Shown one piece after another: positions 1 to 11,560 of a DNA stretch of 64,000 nucleotides; position 1 is the stretch's first letter; every line of letters starts with the position of its first letter. The notes below the pieces were generated by a model. It was not told the origin of the DNA. It did no database searches and saw nothing but the letters and a program-made list of their open reading frames with translations. Position numbers and translations under genes: made by a program. Source of the stretch: Gari tellinella (Eukaryota > Mollusca > Bivalvia > Cardiida > Psammobiidae); the NCBI GenBank assembly GCA_922989275.2, contig OV277866.1:29901246-29965245 (forward strand), read 5' to 3'.

Positions 1-1625
1 GTAAACCAGTCTTTTCCTGCTGCTCTCAGTGACAACGGATCCCTGTATGGTTGTCAGAAGTAGACACTTACGACAATTCTCGAAGCCAAAGCTATTAACT
101 CCGAGACTACACCAAATGCTACTGCCATCATCATCGATGGTTCAGCGTTGGTGAATGCGTTGCTTCCTAGGCTGTCCAAGACCTTTGATGATTACGCAAC
201 ATTTGAAGTGATACCAAAGGTTCAGCGTTATCCCTCCCATTATAACAGAACAGACATAGTATTCGATGTATATAAGCCAGATAGTCTGTAGGCAGAAGCT
301 AGATTGAAGAGAGGACACGGAAATAGACGTAGGGTAACACACAAGGGTAAACTCCCTCAAAAGTGGCGCATTTTTTTAGGGACAATGACAACAAAACTGA
401 CCTGTTTAAGTATCTAGCAGATAAGATCACCGAGTCTTAAATGTCTCCAAAACGTTGTGATTGTCTCAAAAGAGGACAGCGCAGTATGCAACCAAGACAG
501 CCTTCCTGAAGGACTAGTTCCTTGCAATCATGAGGAAGCAGACACAAAGATGTTTTTGCATGCAAGGCATTACGGAGACCCTCCAATCAAATAGGCTTAA
601 ATGGCTTGGCCATGTAGAGAGAAGCTCTAGCCGGATCTCTCATATTAGATGCCTGAACATTACAGCACAGCGGGGTCCAGGCACACTTAAGCTATCTTGG
701 GAGGACCTTGTAAAACGTGACCGCGAAGCTCTTGAAAAACACCAACCCACAAAATCGCCAAGCTGGGAGAGGGAGGCCTCGTTCAAGACTGAACAGCCAG
801 GCCTCACCCTTATAAGACGGATTAATCAAGGGCCTGGTTAATCAAAACTGGATGATGATGATGATTATGATGAAAGCACGCTGTAAACCAAGGTTATAAG
901 AACAGCATTCTAAATGCTAGTGACACTGGTGTTCTAGTGATTGCTGTGAGTACATATTTAGCTCTTAGTGATCTAGGCTTGGAGAACTTTTGGGTTGAAT
1001 ACGGTCAAGGGGCAAGCGTGAGATGGATCCCTATTCAAGACATTGCCAATTCAATAGGGAACAAAACATACGGCATCGCCTTCTTTCACGCATTCATTGG
1101 ATGTGACACTGTGTCAGCGTTCCGTGGGAAAGGTAAAAAAGCTGCATGGCAAAGGTGGAAATCGGTGACGTTTTCTCAAAAATGAGTAAATACCCGCTAG
1201 TTGTTACACCTGTAGACAGTGAGGATTTAGAAAGATTTGTCATAGCCATGTATAACAGATCAAATACGGCAGTTGATATTCATGTGGCAAGACTAGACAT
1301 GTTTGCTCGAAAACAAAGACAATATGATTCAATTCCTCTAACGAGAGAAGCCCTTTGTCAGCACATCAAACGAGCAGCATACCAGGCAGGCTGCATTTGG
1401 GGCCAAAGTTTAGAGTGTATCATGACAATGACAGATCCTGCAGAATGGGGTAGGAGAAAGCAGTTCCATTTATGGCAAGTGTTCTAGACTAAGCTGGACC
1501 CTATTGCTGAAAGTTTCAAAGAGTTAACGAAGTGTGGCTGCAAAACAGACTGCTCAGGTCGCTGCAAATGTTATAGGTTTGGCCTTGCCTGTACTGATTT
1601 GTGCAGCTGCATGTGATATAACTAA
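1..1625 (+). pseudogene. Broken gene of a lineage-expanded metazoan family (GCDTVSAF motif, Cys-rich C-terminus)
   Basis: Conceptual translation on the plus strand gives a series of blocks in several frames. The N-terminal block starts with IDGSALVNALLPR, then YATFEVIPK and TDIVFDVY (about 135-290). A block with HEEADTKMFLHARH follows at about 527-570, then SDTGVLVIAV and HAFIGCDTVSAFRGKGKK (about 915-1185). A region to about 1487 ends near WGRRKQFHLW, and a cysteine-rich tail with CKCYRFGLACTDLCSC ends near 1617. I recognise this order from large uncharacterised gene families in molluscs, cnidarians and echinoderms. The GCD block resembles the XPG/FEN-like nuclease core and the tail resembles a tesmin/CXC zinc-binding repeat; function is unknown. 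It is dead: an in-frame TAG follows VYKPDSL near 293, there are frameshifts near 370, 440 and 1150-1190, a stop lies at 1487 before the Cys tail, and a LINE fragment splits the middle. The 5' end runs off the window. Confidence 0.6.
570..872 (+). mobile_element. LINE 3'-end fragment inserted in the pseudogene
   Basis: The reading frame here contains RLKWLGHVERSSSRI and, further on, SWEDLVKRDREAL. These are typical of the extreme C-terminus of non-LTR retrotransposon reverse-transcriptase proteins. The segment ends in an ATG/ATT trinucleotide run (about 850-872), as many RTE/CR1-like elements do. Flanking gene sequence reads LHARH on the left and HAVNQGYKN on the right, so removing the fragment nearly restores the host frame. 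AAGGCA (564-569) and AAAGCA (873-878) may be an imperfect target-site duplication. It is heavily 5'-truncated, with no RT core. The clade is not certain. Confidence 0.6.
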
Positions 1626-1740
1626 TATGGGTTAACATAAATGAGATAATGTAAATGAAGACATGCTTTCCGGGGCTGTCAGTTTGAGTTGTCAATCCTA
1701 ATTAAGGAGACAAATAAAGTTGGATTGACTTGGTGACCAA

Positions 1741-2415
1741 AGCGCTACTTGAATTTGATAATGGCGGCCATTTTGAAAATTGATCGGCCAAATTTGATGT
1801 TCTTACACATAGAATATGTCATATATATATGTCTAAGCTGTATAAGCATTAATTGTGTCAAATATTGACACAAGTAATAGTTGTTTAAAATATGCCCCAC
1901 CTCGAATAATAATCTGAAAGTGGAAATGGCTGCCATCTTTAAAATGGACGCCATCTTAATTTTTGAGTGGCTAACGTTTTTTTTCAAAAGTGCATAGTCA
2001 ACTGAGTGTGCATACTAAATTTCATGCTTACTTAAAGATTTTCAAGATCTTAATGTATAGTTGTGTTAGATATACCAAACTTGGACATATAAATTGAAAC
2101 TGGAAACGGCGGCCATCTTGAAAATGTGCGCCATCTTGAATTTTTTAGTGGCTAACGATTTTTATCATAAGAGCATATGAAACTGAGTGTTTATGCAAAA
2201 TTTCGAGCTTATTTAAGGATTTTATTCATAATTGTGAAAGATATACCGGACTTGGGCGTATGAGTTGATACCAGAAATGGCGGCCATCTTGAAAATGGAC
2301 GCCATCTTGAATTTTCGAGTGGCTAACGGGTTTTTTCAAAAGTGCATATCCAACTGAGTGTTCATGCCAAATTTCATGCTTGCTTACAAATTTGCAAGAT
2401 TGTTATGCTAATTCC
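1741..2415. repeat. Diverged tandem repeat, ~175-bp unit, ~4 copies
   Basis: The motif ATGGCGGCCATCTTG followed by AAAATGGACGCCATCTTG recurs at about 1759, 1924, 2104 and 2276. A second anchor, CAACTGAGTGT, recurs at about 2001, 2179 and 2353. Each unit carries GGCGGCCAT, a short self-complementary core. No ORF survives. Open frames across it are repeat-driven and were not called. Confidence 0.75.
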
Positions 2416-3469
2416 CTTAGCTAATCTGGATTCAAACCGAATGATAAGAAAAACTTAATACATTTAGACATATAGATCTACCATCTTTGTGGATCGCGTT
2501 TCGATTTTTTTTATTATTATTTTTTTAGCCACGTACAAGGGAGAGGAAATGCCTCTTTATGGTTCATATCGCCTCTCTTGCGTGAGGTATACTCAGATAA
2601 GTAACGCATATGGTAGCCCGTATACAATGAATTTACATCAAATCATTATACTTACATCTATACATTCACAGATGCATAGCATGATAAAGATTTGTGCATG
2701 CAGTTAATGCTTCACACAAATACTTTGCAGCCCCCTTTGTTGCTCTTGTCAATGGGCGAAAGCGAAAGTATTGCCAAGACCAACAGAGGGTTACATTTAA
2801 AGCATATTGTTTTATAATTTATCTAACCTAATCACTGCAAACCAGAGGGACGCAAGGAATCCTTACGATGTCTAACGCCTCACTCTTTCACAGCATTGTC
2901 TTATGAGTAATTAACGCAGCTCAACGTTTTATCACATAAAGGTAACATAGTGTACAAATACAGAATACAATATCAGTTACTACAGTTAGTGTACAATAAC
3001 TCCGTATTTCAATAACAGTTGACAATTTGGCGCGGGTCGCACTTTTAGAGAATTACATTTATTTTTAATACAGTTCAATAAAATGATTATCAAACAGTTT
3101 GGGCCTCGATCTAACGCAAAATAGTTTGTGTTCGATCCAGACTCACGCTGTCTTTAGGTGCCATTTGATTTGTGATCGGTTGCACGGGATACATCATTGA
3201 GGAACTACCCGTGCGTATACTACATTGTATCTTATACAGTAAAGTCGCTGTCAATCAATTATGGAAAATGTGATAAGCGTGCACATTAACCCGTGTTTAT
3301 TCTAACGGTGGGTAACGGCCCGAAAATGGATAAAAAGGAATTTGTAAGAGATCGATGTCCAGGTAAGTATTTTTGGTTTGGATTTCTATAGTTATCGAGA
3401 GTGAAAGACGATGAGCGTATGAGACAGATAAAGAGCGAAAAAAGGATAGATAGAAAGAGGAATATTAAG
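2416..3469. other. No gene recognised
   Basis: AT-rich sequence with no recognisable coding frame, RNA gene or clear repeat boundary. Short open frames lack family features. It ends in a purine-rich stretch leading into the GATA microsatellite. Confidence 0.4.
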
Positions 3470-3548
3470 AGAGAAAAGAAAGAAAGAAAGAAAAAATAGA
3501 TAGATAGATAGATATATTAGATAGATTAGATAGATAGATAGATAGATA
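3470..3548. repeat. GAAA/GATA microsatellite at the 3' end of a LINE
   Basis: A GAAA-rich run (about 3475-3494) passes into interrupted GATA units (about 3497-3548). It directly abuts the 3' end of the minus-strand LINE, whose last codons read into the repeat (as TATC on that strand). The array may therefore be the element's own simple-repeat tail. Confidence 0.85.
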
Positions 3549-4251
3549 ATTTTACAGTTGTAATAATGTGTTTAATCAATATAGCCAGTCGTCGTAGTTT
3601 TGGTATGTTTTCGGACGTTAACAAGTCTGCAAACTTCAGCATGTTTAGTCGTTTATAGTAATATTTAGGAATGTAATGATTTCTGTATACATTGAATTCG
3701 GAACAAGTTAGAAGATAATGAAATTCGTCTCCGATATCATTGCATTTTAAACATTTCCTTTCCTGTTTAGGAATTCCTTGCCATCTTCCCGTTTCAATAG
3801 GAAGTCTATGGTTTCTAGTAATCATTGCCATGACATTTCTGCATAGATAGGGAGATAAAAGTGATATGTATTTGCTTTGTTTAAATTATGACTTCAATAT
3901 TTTATAGATGTTTGTTGAGGACGTGTTTTCAATATCTGCTTGCCAGCTTTGTACAAATATATCTTTAAACTTTTGGTGGGAAGATTTTATTAACCATTTT
4001 CTATTTGTAAAACTTTGATCGTACCAAATTCCTGAAAAGCCAGATGAACACAGAATGTCCTTTACATATTTAAGCCATGATGACGTAATTCCATTCGTTA
4101 TGTGATTAGCATATATAAAATTGTATACCGTTGTTGATAATTTTGGGTTAGTGTTAACATTTTTATCTTCTATAAGGCTGGACCAGTAGGCAATAATTCT
4201 CTTTTTAATATCAACGTTTAGTGGATATACACGCTTCTCTCCATAAACCAT
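3526..4251 (-). pseudogene. LINE ORF2 C-terminus with zinc-knuckle-like block
   Basis: The frame at 4251-3886 carries YPLNVDIKKRIIAYWSSL. The frame at 3831-3526 carries NHRLPIETGRW and then CLKCNDIGDEFHYLLTC, a C-x2-C...H-x4-C pattern common at the end of LINE ORF2 proteins. Between them (3832-3885) the frame is broken. The last residues are encoded by the TATC repeat, so the true stop was probably lost or lies at the repeat edge. Confidence 0.7.
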
Positions 4252-4277
4252 ATTACGAAGGTGTTGATTTCTTAAGT

Positions 4278-5668
4278 TTAAAAATATACTTTAAGAATCT
4301 TAACCGTATCATTGTTCCCACCACCCCATATTTCGCACCTAAACAAGAGAATTGGCTTTATAATTTTTTCCAAAAGATCCAATTGTAGATCATAAGGGAG
4401 AGATAACGAGTTTATTTTCCGTAACAGGGCAAACATTGCTTTATGTGCTTGCTCTACAATACCTAATATTGCTTTATTAAAAGAACCACTTCTAGTAAAA
4501 TTTATTCCTAGATATTTATAATCCGTGACAACATCTAACAGAACGTTTCCTAATTTAAATTTGTGTTTATTTGAATGTCTTCCTTTGCTGAAAATAACAA
4601 TTTTTGTTTTTGATGTATTTACAGATAATTTCCGTATCTTACAATAATGTTCAAAATGGGTCAATGCATTTTGTAAGTCTGCTTCACTGTCACTGAAAAT
4701 GACTGTATCGTCTGCATAAAGTACGATATAAAGCTTAAGATATATATTTATAGTATTGTGATTAACTTGTTTGTTTATTCCAGTAACATGCTTCTTTAAA
4801 TAGTCGTCTAGATCATTTAAAAAGAATGAGAACAACAGCGGCGATAATTTTCACCCTGTCTTACACCGTTTATGCAATTGAAAAAGGGAGAGCATCCTGC
4901 ATTCGTTGATACTTGAGATTTTATATTGTTATACATGTTGTGTATAATATTAAAACATTTTCCAGTTATTCCCTCTTTTTGTATTTTTTTCCACAGACCT
5001 GCCCTCCAAACTGAGTCAAACGCCTGTTTGAAATCTATGAAGCAGCAATAAAGCTTCTGTTTACTTCTGTTTGAAATATCAATATGATTTTTTAAAATAA
5101 AAATATTGTCAATAACTGAGTGGTCCTTTCTGAAACCCGCTTGTACGGGTTTGATTAAATTGTTACTTTCTGAATAGAGCTTGAGTCTGTTATTCAGTAT
5201 ACATGTAAAAAGTTTGCCGAAACTGCTCAACAGGGAAAAAGGACGGTAATTTTCAGGTGACGTTGGTTCTCTTTTATTTTTAAAAATTGGCTTGATAATA
5301 CCGATTGTCCAGTTTTCAGGGATCGCTCCTTCGTCAAAAATTACATTAAATAACTTTACATATACTGGCATCATAATATTCATAGACTGTTTTAATTGCT
5401 CATTTATAATGTTATCTATTCCTGGTGATTTGCTATTTTTTAAACTTGTGATGGATTTTTGGATTTCATGTTCAGTGATTGGTATGTTTAATTCCTCATT
5501 ATCTAAGTTATAATCTAATGTTGTGTCTATTTCGTTTTCATTTTCGGTAGGTAATTCATTAATCGATTTGAAGTGTTCGTATAGATCGTTTAAACTAGCA
5601 AGTGTTTCTTGTTTATTCGATTTTGTACTAAGTATTTTCCAATATTGCTTTGGATCTATCTTCTTCAT
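4278..5668 (-). pseudogene. LINE reverse transcriptase domain, frameshifted
   Basis: Two overlapping frames (5668-4817 and 4835-4278) form one RT. Visible landmarks are LKNSKSPGIDNI and NYRPFSLLSSFGKLF in the fingers, FIDFKQAFDSVWR (palm motif A with its catalytic Asp), GVRQGEN (motif B), YADDTVIF (motif C catalytic pair) and YKYLGI in the thumb. The frame changes right after GVRQGEN (about 4840-4860), between motifs B and C, so no full enzyme can be made. The enzyme would have copied element RNA at a nicked target. Catalytic residues are otherwise present, so the copy is not very old. Confidence 0.88.
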
Positions 5669-5677
5669 TTGTTTTAA

Positions 5678-6190
5678 TTAAATTATTGTTTCATTTCTAT
5701 ATGTTTGTGATGCAGTTGTCATTGTCATTTTGTATTGCTTACTTACGTTTATCAGAAGCTGTTTATAGTAATGTGTTTTATATTTATTATATGCTTTTCT
5801 TGTTTTGTGATAGAGGTTTCTCATATTTTGACAATTTCTGTCGAACCAAGGTTTTTTAAACGTTTTCTTATGTGCTAGTTTTCTTTTGGTTATTGTTCCA
5901 AATGTTTTCGATGACGTGTTTTCGAATAATTGTTCAATGTCTGTTACAATTTCGTCTAGTTCAACTCTTTTAATATCGTTACTGTCTATCACGCTCTCTA
6001 ATTTACTCTCTATTTCTATTACCTTTGTAATGTCTATGTTTTCATTATACATCATACTTTTGTCTCTGTCCCAGAGTTTAACCTTTGTGGACACCTCGAC
6101 ATCCAACGGATCGGCTTCTACTTGATTTTGTAATGAGGACAATGCAACTGCGACTGGGCAATGCACATCTGAATAAAGATTACAAAACAA
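5678..6190 (-). pseudogene. LINE ORF2 segment: end of endonuclease plus linker to RT
   Basis: The frame begins with SDVHCPVAV, matching the SDH-type C-terminal catalytic motif of APE-like endonucleases. It continues as a charged, helical linker containing FKKPWFDRNC and a Tyr/Lys-rich RKAYNKYKTHYYK stretch, typical of the region between endonuclease and RT. It would have nicked target DNA and connected to the polymerase, but the endonuclease body is absent. A stop near 5678 separates it from the RT block. Confidence 0.7.
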
Positions 6191-6382
6191 ACGGGGTGTT
6201 TATGTAGTCCAATGTTTACACCTTGCAGGGCGGAGCTAACCTTTGGTAAAGATAAACTCATTTGCATTTGATTTAAGGGGTGACAGGTATAATTCCGTAT
6301 TGAATCGTTATTTTTCGATACTTTTAACATGTACATGTTGAAACACATTGGCGTGCAGCAATTTCCCCGTGAAAGAGGTATG

Positions 6383-6890
6383 TACAATGCACCTCTCTAC
6401 AACAACACACCAGGACTGCCATTTCTCCGGATTTTTACCTAATTGTTCGGATTTTTTTCCCAGTACATGGCAGCTTTAAGCAGGCTGAAAGTAAAGCAGA
6501 ATGCGCATTAAGGCGCATTCTGCTTTACTTACAGCCTGCTTTAAGTAGTCATATGTCAACAAAACTAGAAACATGCTATGGGGTAAAGGTACGATTTCGT
6601 AAAACCGCACTTGAAAAATGCAAATTTGGAAATCTTAAGATTTTTCACGTCAACTTATGGCAGTCCTGACACACAATAAGAGACAAATATTGCGTGTGTT
6701 GTTCGAAGAAAGTTCTTATAGAAAGGGAAAATTAAAAATTGGATCACATTTGTACACAGCATGAATCCAGATCAGAAACGGCGTCTGATCTGGATTCAAA
6801 ATGTTTGTCACTCGTCTTTATATTCCTTCTGTAAAAATGTTCACTTTTATGTAACGTTGAGAAAAAGCGGCAACGACAACGGTACATTCC
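6383..6890. mobile_element. TA-flanked MITE, family B (CTCTCTACAAC ends), disrupted
   Basis: The left end, TACAATGCACCTCTCTACAAC-like at 6383, matches the left TIR of the complete family B copy at 7219. A hAT-like MITE is inserted 27 bp inside it. After the insertion comes an H1-type hairpin (about 6771-6806) and the same right-hand unique sequence as family B (CACTCGTCTTTATATTCC...). The right TIR is lost or too diverged to place, so the right boundary is approximate. Confidence 0.5.
6411..6668 (+). mobile_element. hAT-like MITE with H2 hairpin core, 6-bp TSD
   Basis: The element starts CAGGACTGCCAT and ends ATGGCAGTCCTG, a perfect 12-bp inverted repeat. It is flanked by ACACAC at 6405-6410 and 6669-6674. 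The CAGG termini suggest hAT; a 6-bp duplication is shorter than the canonical 8. An H2 hairpin (about 6474-6547) lies inside, with arms AAGTAAAGCAGAATGCGC and its complement. Other copies are at 55949, 63382 and a partial one at 48860. No transposase is encoded. Confidence 0.85.
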
Positions 6891-7218
6891 GATAATAAAC
6901 GAACGTGCAGCCACCCCATTGTTGAAATGCAATGGTCTTCGTCAAAACAATGTCCTTCCAGTAATAAAAAAAAACAATCGGCCTATAACGTCTCTTGAGG
7001 GTTCACCAATTTGAAATTTTACGGCGGGTGCTAAAAGTACAACTTAAACAAGAAATGTGACACAGTAGGTGACAAATTGTAATGCTCCCAAACTGTTGCA
7101 TTGACATTAACCAGCGTGGTGTTTTGTTTTGTAGTGCTTTTACCTTTTTTTGTTACAGACAGACCACCAACTTTAACGTAATTCATACCACGTTTGATAT
7201 TCTTTGGAAGCAAAGAAA

Positions 7219-7567
7219 TACAGCGCTCCCTCTCTACAACGACACCTAATGGGAGACAAAAAGTGTGTGCGTTGTTCAGGGGGAGTCGTTGAAGGGAGGG
7301 AAATTGGCTTACATTTAGAAACAGCTTGAATCCAGATCAGACGCCGCATAACGTGGCGTCTGCTCTGGATTCAAGCTGTTTGTCACTCGTCTTTATGGTT
7401 CTTTAGTCAAAATGACTTCGGCAAAAACAGTAGACGACAGTTTTAAGCAGATTATATTCAAAGTGAAAGTATTAGACATGCACTTGTCTTGTTTGGGGAA
7501 CAACGGCAATGGTCGTTGTAAGGAGGAGTCGTTGTTGGGAGGTCCGTTGTAGAGAGGGAACACTGTA
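7219..7567. mobile_element. TA-flanked MITE, family B, with H1 hairpin core
   Basis: TACAGCGCTCCCTCTC at the left is complementary to GAGAGGGAACACTGTA at the right. A TA at each end fits a Tc1/mariner-type target duplication. Subterminal repeats GGGAGTCGTTG and GTAAGGAGGAGTCGTTG occur on both sides. The centre holds an H1 hairpin (about 7328-7383): GAATCCAGATCAGACGCCG against its near-complement. Non-coding. Confidence 0.8.
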
Positions 7568-7569
7568 CG

Positions 7570-8520
7570 CGTTTCTTTGGTAAAAAGCAAGTTGTGTCAT
7601 TTTGTTTGATTTAGCAGATGCCGACACATTCGCAGATAATGTATTAGAAGGTAACATTAATGAAGCAATCACTTGATCAAACAATATTTTATTCTACCTA
7701 GTATACCTTACATTTTAATATCAATTTATCATTACCTTAATGTCCACACCACGAAGTATCTTATATGTTTCATCGTTTTGCACGGTTGAAACCTGGCGAA
7801 GTATTGTTTTTAAAATCGAAATACGAATAGGTTCAAACAGAATACATTCTAATTATCTTAATTGTTTTAAAGCTATACAGGTAGAGATGACCTCAAGGGA
7901 ATTCAAACCACCAATTTTCTAATGTACATGTATTAGAAATACAGAATGACACAAGGACTATTTGATTTCAACATGCACTTTTCCTCGTCGGGTTAGGTAA
8001 CCAGACGCATATGAAATGATTTCATCACTACTAATTTATTTATTTAATAGCATTGATGATGGATAATTTGGCGCATCTTTGTCGACCACTGATAAAACGG
8101 CTTATTGATTGTACATGTTTGAAAGATAGGTGACAGCATAAGGCAAGTTGAAAATAGAACATAAAACTCCTTAAGGGGGGGGGGGGGGTGTCTGGTCATA
8201 TTTTGACTTTGCTGTACGGAACCACTTGCTCTGAACATCTTTTTTTAGCACATTTTAGCAGCCGTATTTGAAGGGGGCACTGTACAATGTTCAAATTATA
8301 TCGTTCAGTTTCTGATTAATTATCACTTTAAATTCATTCCCGAAGGGGTCGTCACAAAATATTGATAAAGTGTTTATGTGCTTTCTGACTAGAGTTCACT
8401 ATAAGCATCAGCTCAGATTTGAAAATATGTTATTGAAATATATTTGGGCCATATCATGAGAAAACATGCCTTAATGCACGTAAACATTCTATCCCCTCAC
8501 ACTCACGGACATATTCCTAA
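7570..8520. other. No gene recognised; poly-G run
   Basis: AT-rich sequence without a recognisable coding frame. The only marked feature is a run of 14 G at 8175-8188. Confidence 0.4.
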
Positions 8521-8670
8521 CACATTCAAACTTAATGTGGTGTACAAACAGTGTACCTGTGAAAAGAACACTTGTCATATGCAAACATTATAGACCCTAA
8601 TCAGAAGGAGTCCGCAAGGACCATCTGGTTAGCGTTTAAACAGTTGTCATTTTGCAATATATTGTTAAAG
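8521..8670. repeat. Fragment of a TTAA/H1-related MITE
   Basis: Contains CAAACAGTGTACCTGTG, ACTTGTCATATGCAAAC and GACCCTAATCAG. These match the internal sequence of the elements at 22210 and 23751. Termini are not preserved. Confidence 0.45.
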
Positions 8671-8679
8671 TCAAAACTT

Positions 8680-10072
8680 ACAAGAGCCGTATACGGCCCT
8701 AAATCGCTCACCTGGGACCGATGATGTAAATGTAACATATCTTGGAAAGCTGAGCAAATTATGACAATATGATTGTGCCAATTGCTGATTAGATGCTGCT
8801 GAGTGCAGAATAGCTAAAATTAGGGTACTGTAGTTTAAGAGAAGATTTTTTAAGATTTTTTTAAAATCTATTTTTAGCTCCTGTGACCTAGATATACAAC
8901 GGACCGGAACCAATTGAACAATATTGGTTAAGTATACCCATGCCAAATATCAAAGCTATATTAGTTTAAGAGAAGAAAAGGTTTGAAGATTTCACTTTAT
9001 AACTCTTTGTAAATTTGTGAACCCTGGGGTGGGGTCATATTTGACCCCAGGAGCATTATTTGAACAATCTTGATAGAGGAAATGAAGATGATGCTTTGTT
9101 CAAAATATCTAAGCTCAGGGTACTGTGGTTTCAGAGGAGAAGATTTTTTAAGTTTTTATTGAAACGATCTATTTTAGCTCCTGTGACCTAGATATGCAAC
9201 GGACCGGAACCATTTGATTAATATTGGTAAAGTACCTCTAGAAGTTACACTATGCCAAATATCAAAGCTTTAGCCATATTAGTTTGAGAGAAGAAAAGGT
9301 TTGAAGATTTCACTATATAACTCTTTGTAAATTTGTGACCACCGGGGTGGGGTCATATTTGACCCCAGGAGCATTATTTGAACAATCTTGATAGAGGAAA
9401 TGAAGATGATGCTTTGTTCAAAATATCTAAGCTCAGGGTACTGTGGTTTCAGAGGAGAAGATTTTTTAAGTTTTTATTGAAACGATCTATTTTAGCTCCT
9501 GTGACCTAGATATGCAACGGACCGGAACCATTTGAATAATATTGGTAAAGTACCTCTAGAAGTTACACTATGCCAAATATCAAAGCTTTAGCCATATTAG
9601 TTTGAGAGAAGAAAAGGTTTGAAGATTTCACTATATAACTCTTTGTAAATTTGTGACCACCGGGGTGGGGTCATTTTTTACCCAAGGGACATAATTTGAA
9701 CGATCTTGATAGAGGACCTGAAGATGATGCTTTGTGCAAAATATCTAAGCTCAGTGTACTGTGGTTTCAGAGAAGACGATTTTTTAAGTTTTTATTGAAA
9801 AAAAATCTATTTTAGCTCCTGTGACCTAGATATGCAACGGAACGATACCATTTGAACAATATCGGTAAAGTACCTCTAGAAGTTACACCATGCCAAATAT
9901 CAAAGCTCTAGCTATATTAAATTCAGAGATGAAGAGGTTTGAAGATTTCACTATATAACTATGTAAATTTGTGACCCCCGGGGCGGGGTAATTTTTTACC
10001 CCGGGGACATAATTTGAACAATATTGATAGAAGACCTGTAGATGATGCTATGTGCAAAATATCTAAGCTCAG
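8680..10072. repeat. Bivalve-type repeat with 318-bp tandem units (left part)
   Basis: It opens with a short palindrome, AGAGCCGTATACGGCCCT (8683-8700), followed by GCTCACCTGGGAC. Tandem units follow, anchored by AAGCTCAGGGTACTG at 9111, 9429 and 9747 and AAGCTCAG at 10065, so spacing is 318 bp; an earlier, more diverged unit is at about 8820. Each unit contains AGCTCCTGTGACCTAGATATG and GGGGTGGGGTCATATTTGACCCC. The array is cut at 10072 by a 6.3-kb insertion and resumes at 16373. No ORF. Confidence 0.85.
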
Positions 10073-10557
10073 CAGGCGCGTAGCTACCTGTACGCAAAAA
10101 ACGCAACTGCGTACACATTGTCCTCAAAAATAGAAAAATCGAAAAGTCCAAAAATGCAAAAAAAAATCGTAGGGGGTAGAGATCAAAGACTGGAAGAAAA
10201 GCTGTCAGAAAAAATCGTTATGTTATTTTGAGTCAAATTTTTACATTGTCTTTGAATGCAAGAAACGCCCTCAGAACGTACCAGAGACCATCTAGGATTA
10301 AAAATTTCCCGGGGGAGCATGCCCCCGGACCCCTCTAGAGTAAGGGTTTTAAACCAATCAGACGGGGTAAGAATTAAAGATAAATGGCCGGGACACGCGC
10401 AAATATATATATACAATTTTACGTAATTTGGAGTCGAATTTTACATATAGATTAAAATGCTGTTGCCAGATTGTATTTTTCCGTTTAAACGTTTTTGATT
10501 GCTCAGAATGCCCCCAGAAACCCACCAAAGCCCATCTAGGAATATTTTCCGGGAACT

Positions 10558-10910
10558 GGTCATTTCGTACCCTCGCCTTTTCGTACCCTATTTTTTTGGT
10601 CATTTCGTACCCACATTTTTGGTCATTTCGTACCCTTTCAAATTCACTAGTCATTTCGTACCCATATTTTTGGTTATTTCGTACCCTCGAAAAAAAATAT
10701 TTTTATTACATATATTCACGAATGAATTATAACGTTATAATTCATTCGTGATATATTTCATAATTTTTACGCAAAATTTAATAAGATATAATTACATGTA
10801 TGTTAGATCGGGTAATCTGTCTGCTCAGAAATGAAAAAAAAAATCTCATTCTGCTGGTTTCATAATTATTTGAACAGTTATCAAATCCAGTAGTAACTTC
10901 GAATCCATAT
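10558..10910 (+). repeat. Left arm of a foldback pair with GGTCATTTCGTACCC units
   Basis: About six copies of a ~21-bp unit (GGTCATTTCGTACCC plus an AT-rich spacer) at 10558-10691 are followed by unique AT-rich sequence to CGAATCCATATG at about 10910. The whole arm is inverted at 15651-15951. Open frames across the units (repeating FRTLxxxFVP-like peptides) are repeat artefacts. Confidence 0.85.
10711..10757. repeat. Near-perfect ~46-bp palindrome
   Basis: ATTCACGAATGAATTATAAC is followed by its inverse complement, centred on AACGTT near 10734. The opposite foldback arm near 15795 lacks it, so it inserted or expanded on this side only. Confidence 0.8.
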
Positions 10911-10989
10911 GTACATTTAATACAAGCTATAGTGAAGACACGTACGTTAACTTAAGTGATGTAGTTAGCAACAACAATCCTGTTTAAAA

Positions 10990-11560
10990 TACAGTGCTCC
11001 ATCTCTAAAACAGCCATACGAAGCTCCTGTTCTTTGGTATCAAGACTTATACACATTTGAAAGATTATTAGGATTATTGAACAATGGTAACATCTTAGAC
11101 GAATAGTTTGTTAACCAGCTCTGTTATAGTAGTGTCATAAGGTTTGAGGTACCAGCACGGAATGTTGCAGAGTGTGCCAGTTTGTGCACAATGACTGAGG
11201 ACTGCAATGGCGTGATTGCAGTACGGAACATAACCAATGCATGATTTGGTCTTACGATCTACAGTGCATGTCTAGGACATGCTTCTTCCCTTCAAGGTGC
11301 ACAATTCTACGGACAAGAGGAACTAGGGGATACATCCAACAGGAGACACAACTTGTGGGCGTTGTTTGGAGGGAGTCGTTATCGGAGGGAACTTTGTAAC
11401 GCGGCGTCTGATCTTGAATCAAGCTGTTTGTCACTCATTATTAAGTTTTTTATGTCAAAATGTCCATTACGTAACTTTGAGAAAAACAGCAGATGACAAT
11501 TTTAAGCAGACGACATTGCATCCAGACAATGGTGTGTGTCAGTCATGAACCAAAACGTAA
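10990..11560. mobile_element. Diverged family B MITE with half H1 core
   Basis: TACAGTGCTCCATCTC at 10990 resembles the family B left TIR. GGAGGGAGTCGTTATCGG and ACGCGGCGTCTGATC (about 11375-11415), followed by TGTTTGTCACTCATTATTAAG, match the internal family B order. Only the right half of the H1 hairpin is present and the ends are uncertain. Confidence 0.4.

Larger units (their letters stand above)
3526..6190 (-). mobile_element. 5'-truncated, inactive non-LTR retrotransposon (LINE)
   Basis: The minus strand encodes, in order: the last residues of an APE-type endonuclease (SDVHCPV, just inside 6190), an EN-RT linker, a reverse transcriptase (5668-4278), a thumb/connector, and a C-terminal zinc-like block ending next to a TATC simple repeat. 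The usual EN body is missing, so the copy is truncated inside the endonuclease, as expected of incomplete target-primed reverse transcription. Frame breaks near 4840 and 4260 and stops near 3850 show it is inactive. RT motifs fit the Jockey/CR1/I-type superfamily; I cannot resolve the clade by eye. Upstream of 6190 lies MITE material rather than LINE. Confidence 0.85.
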
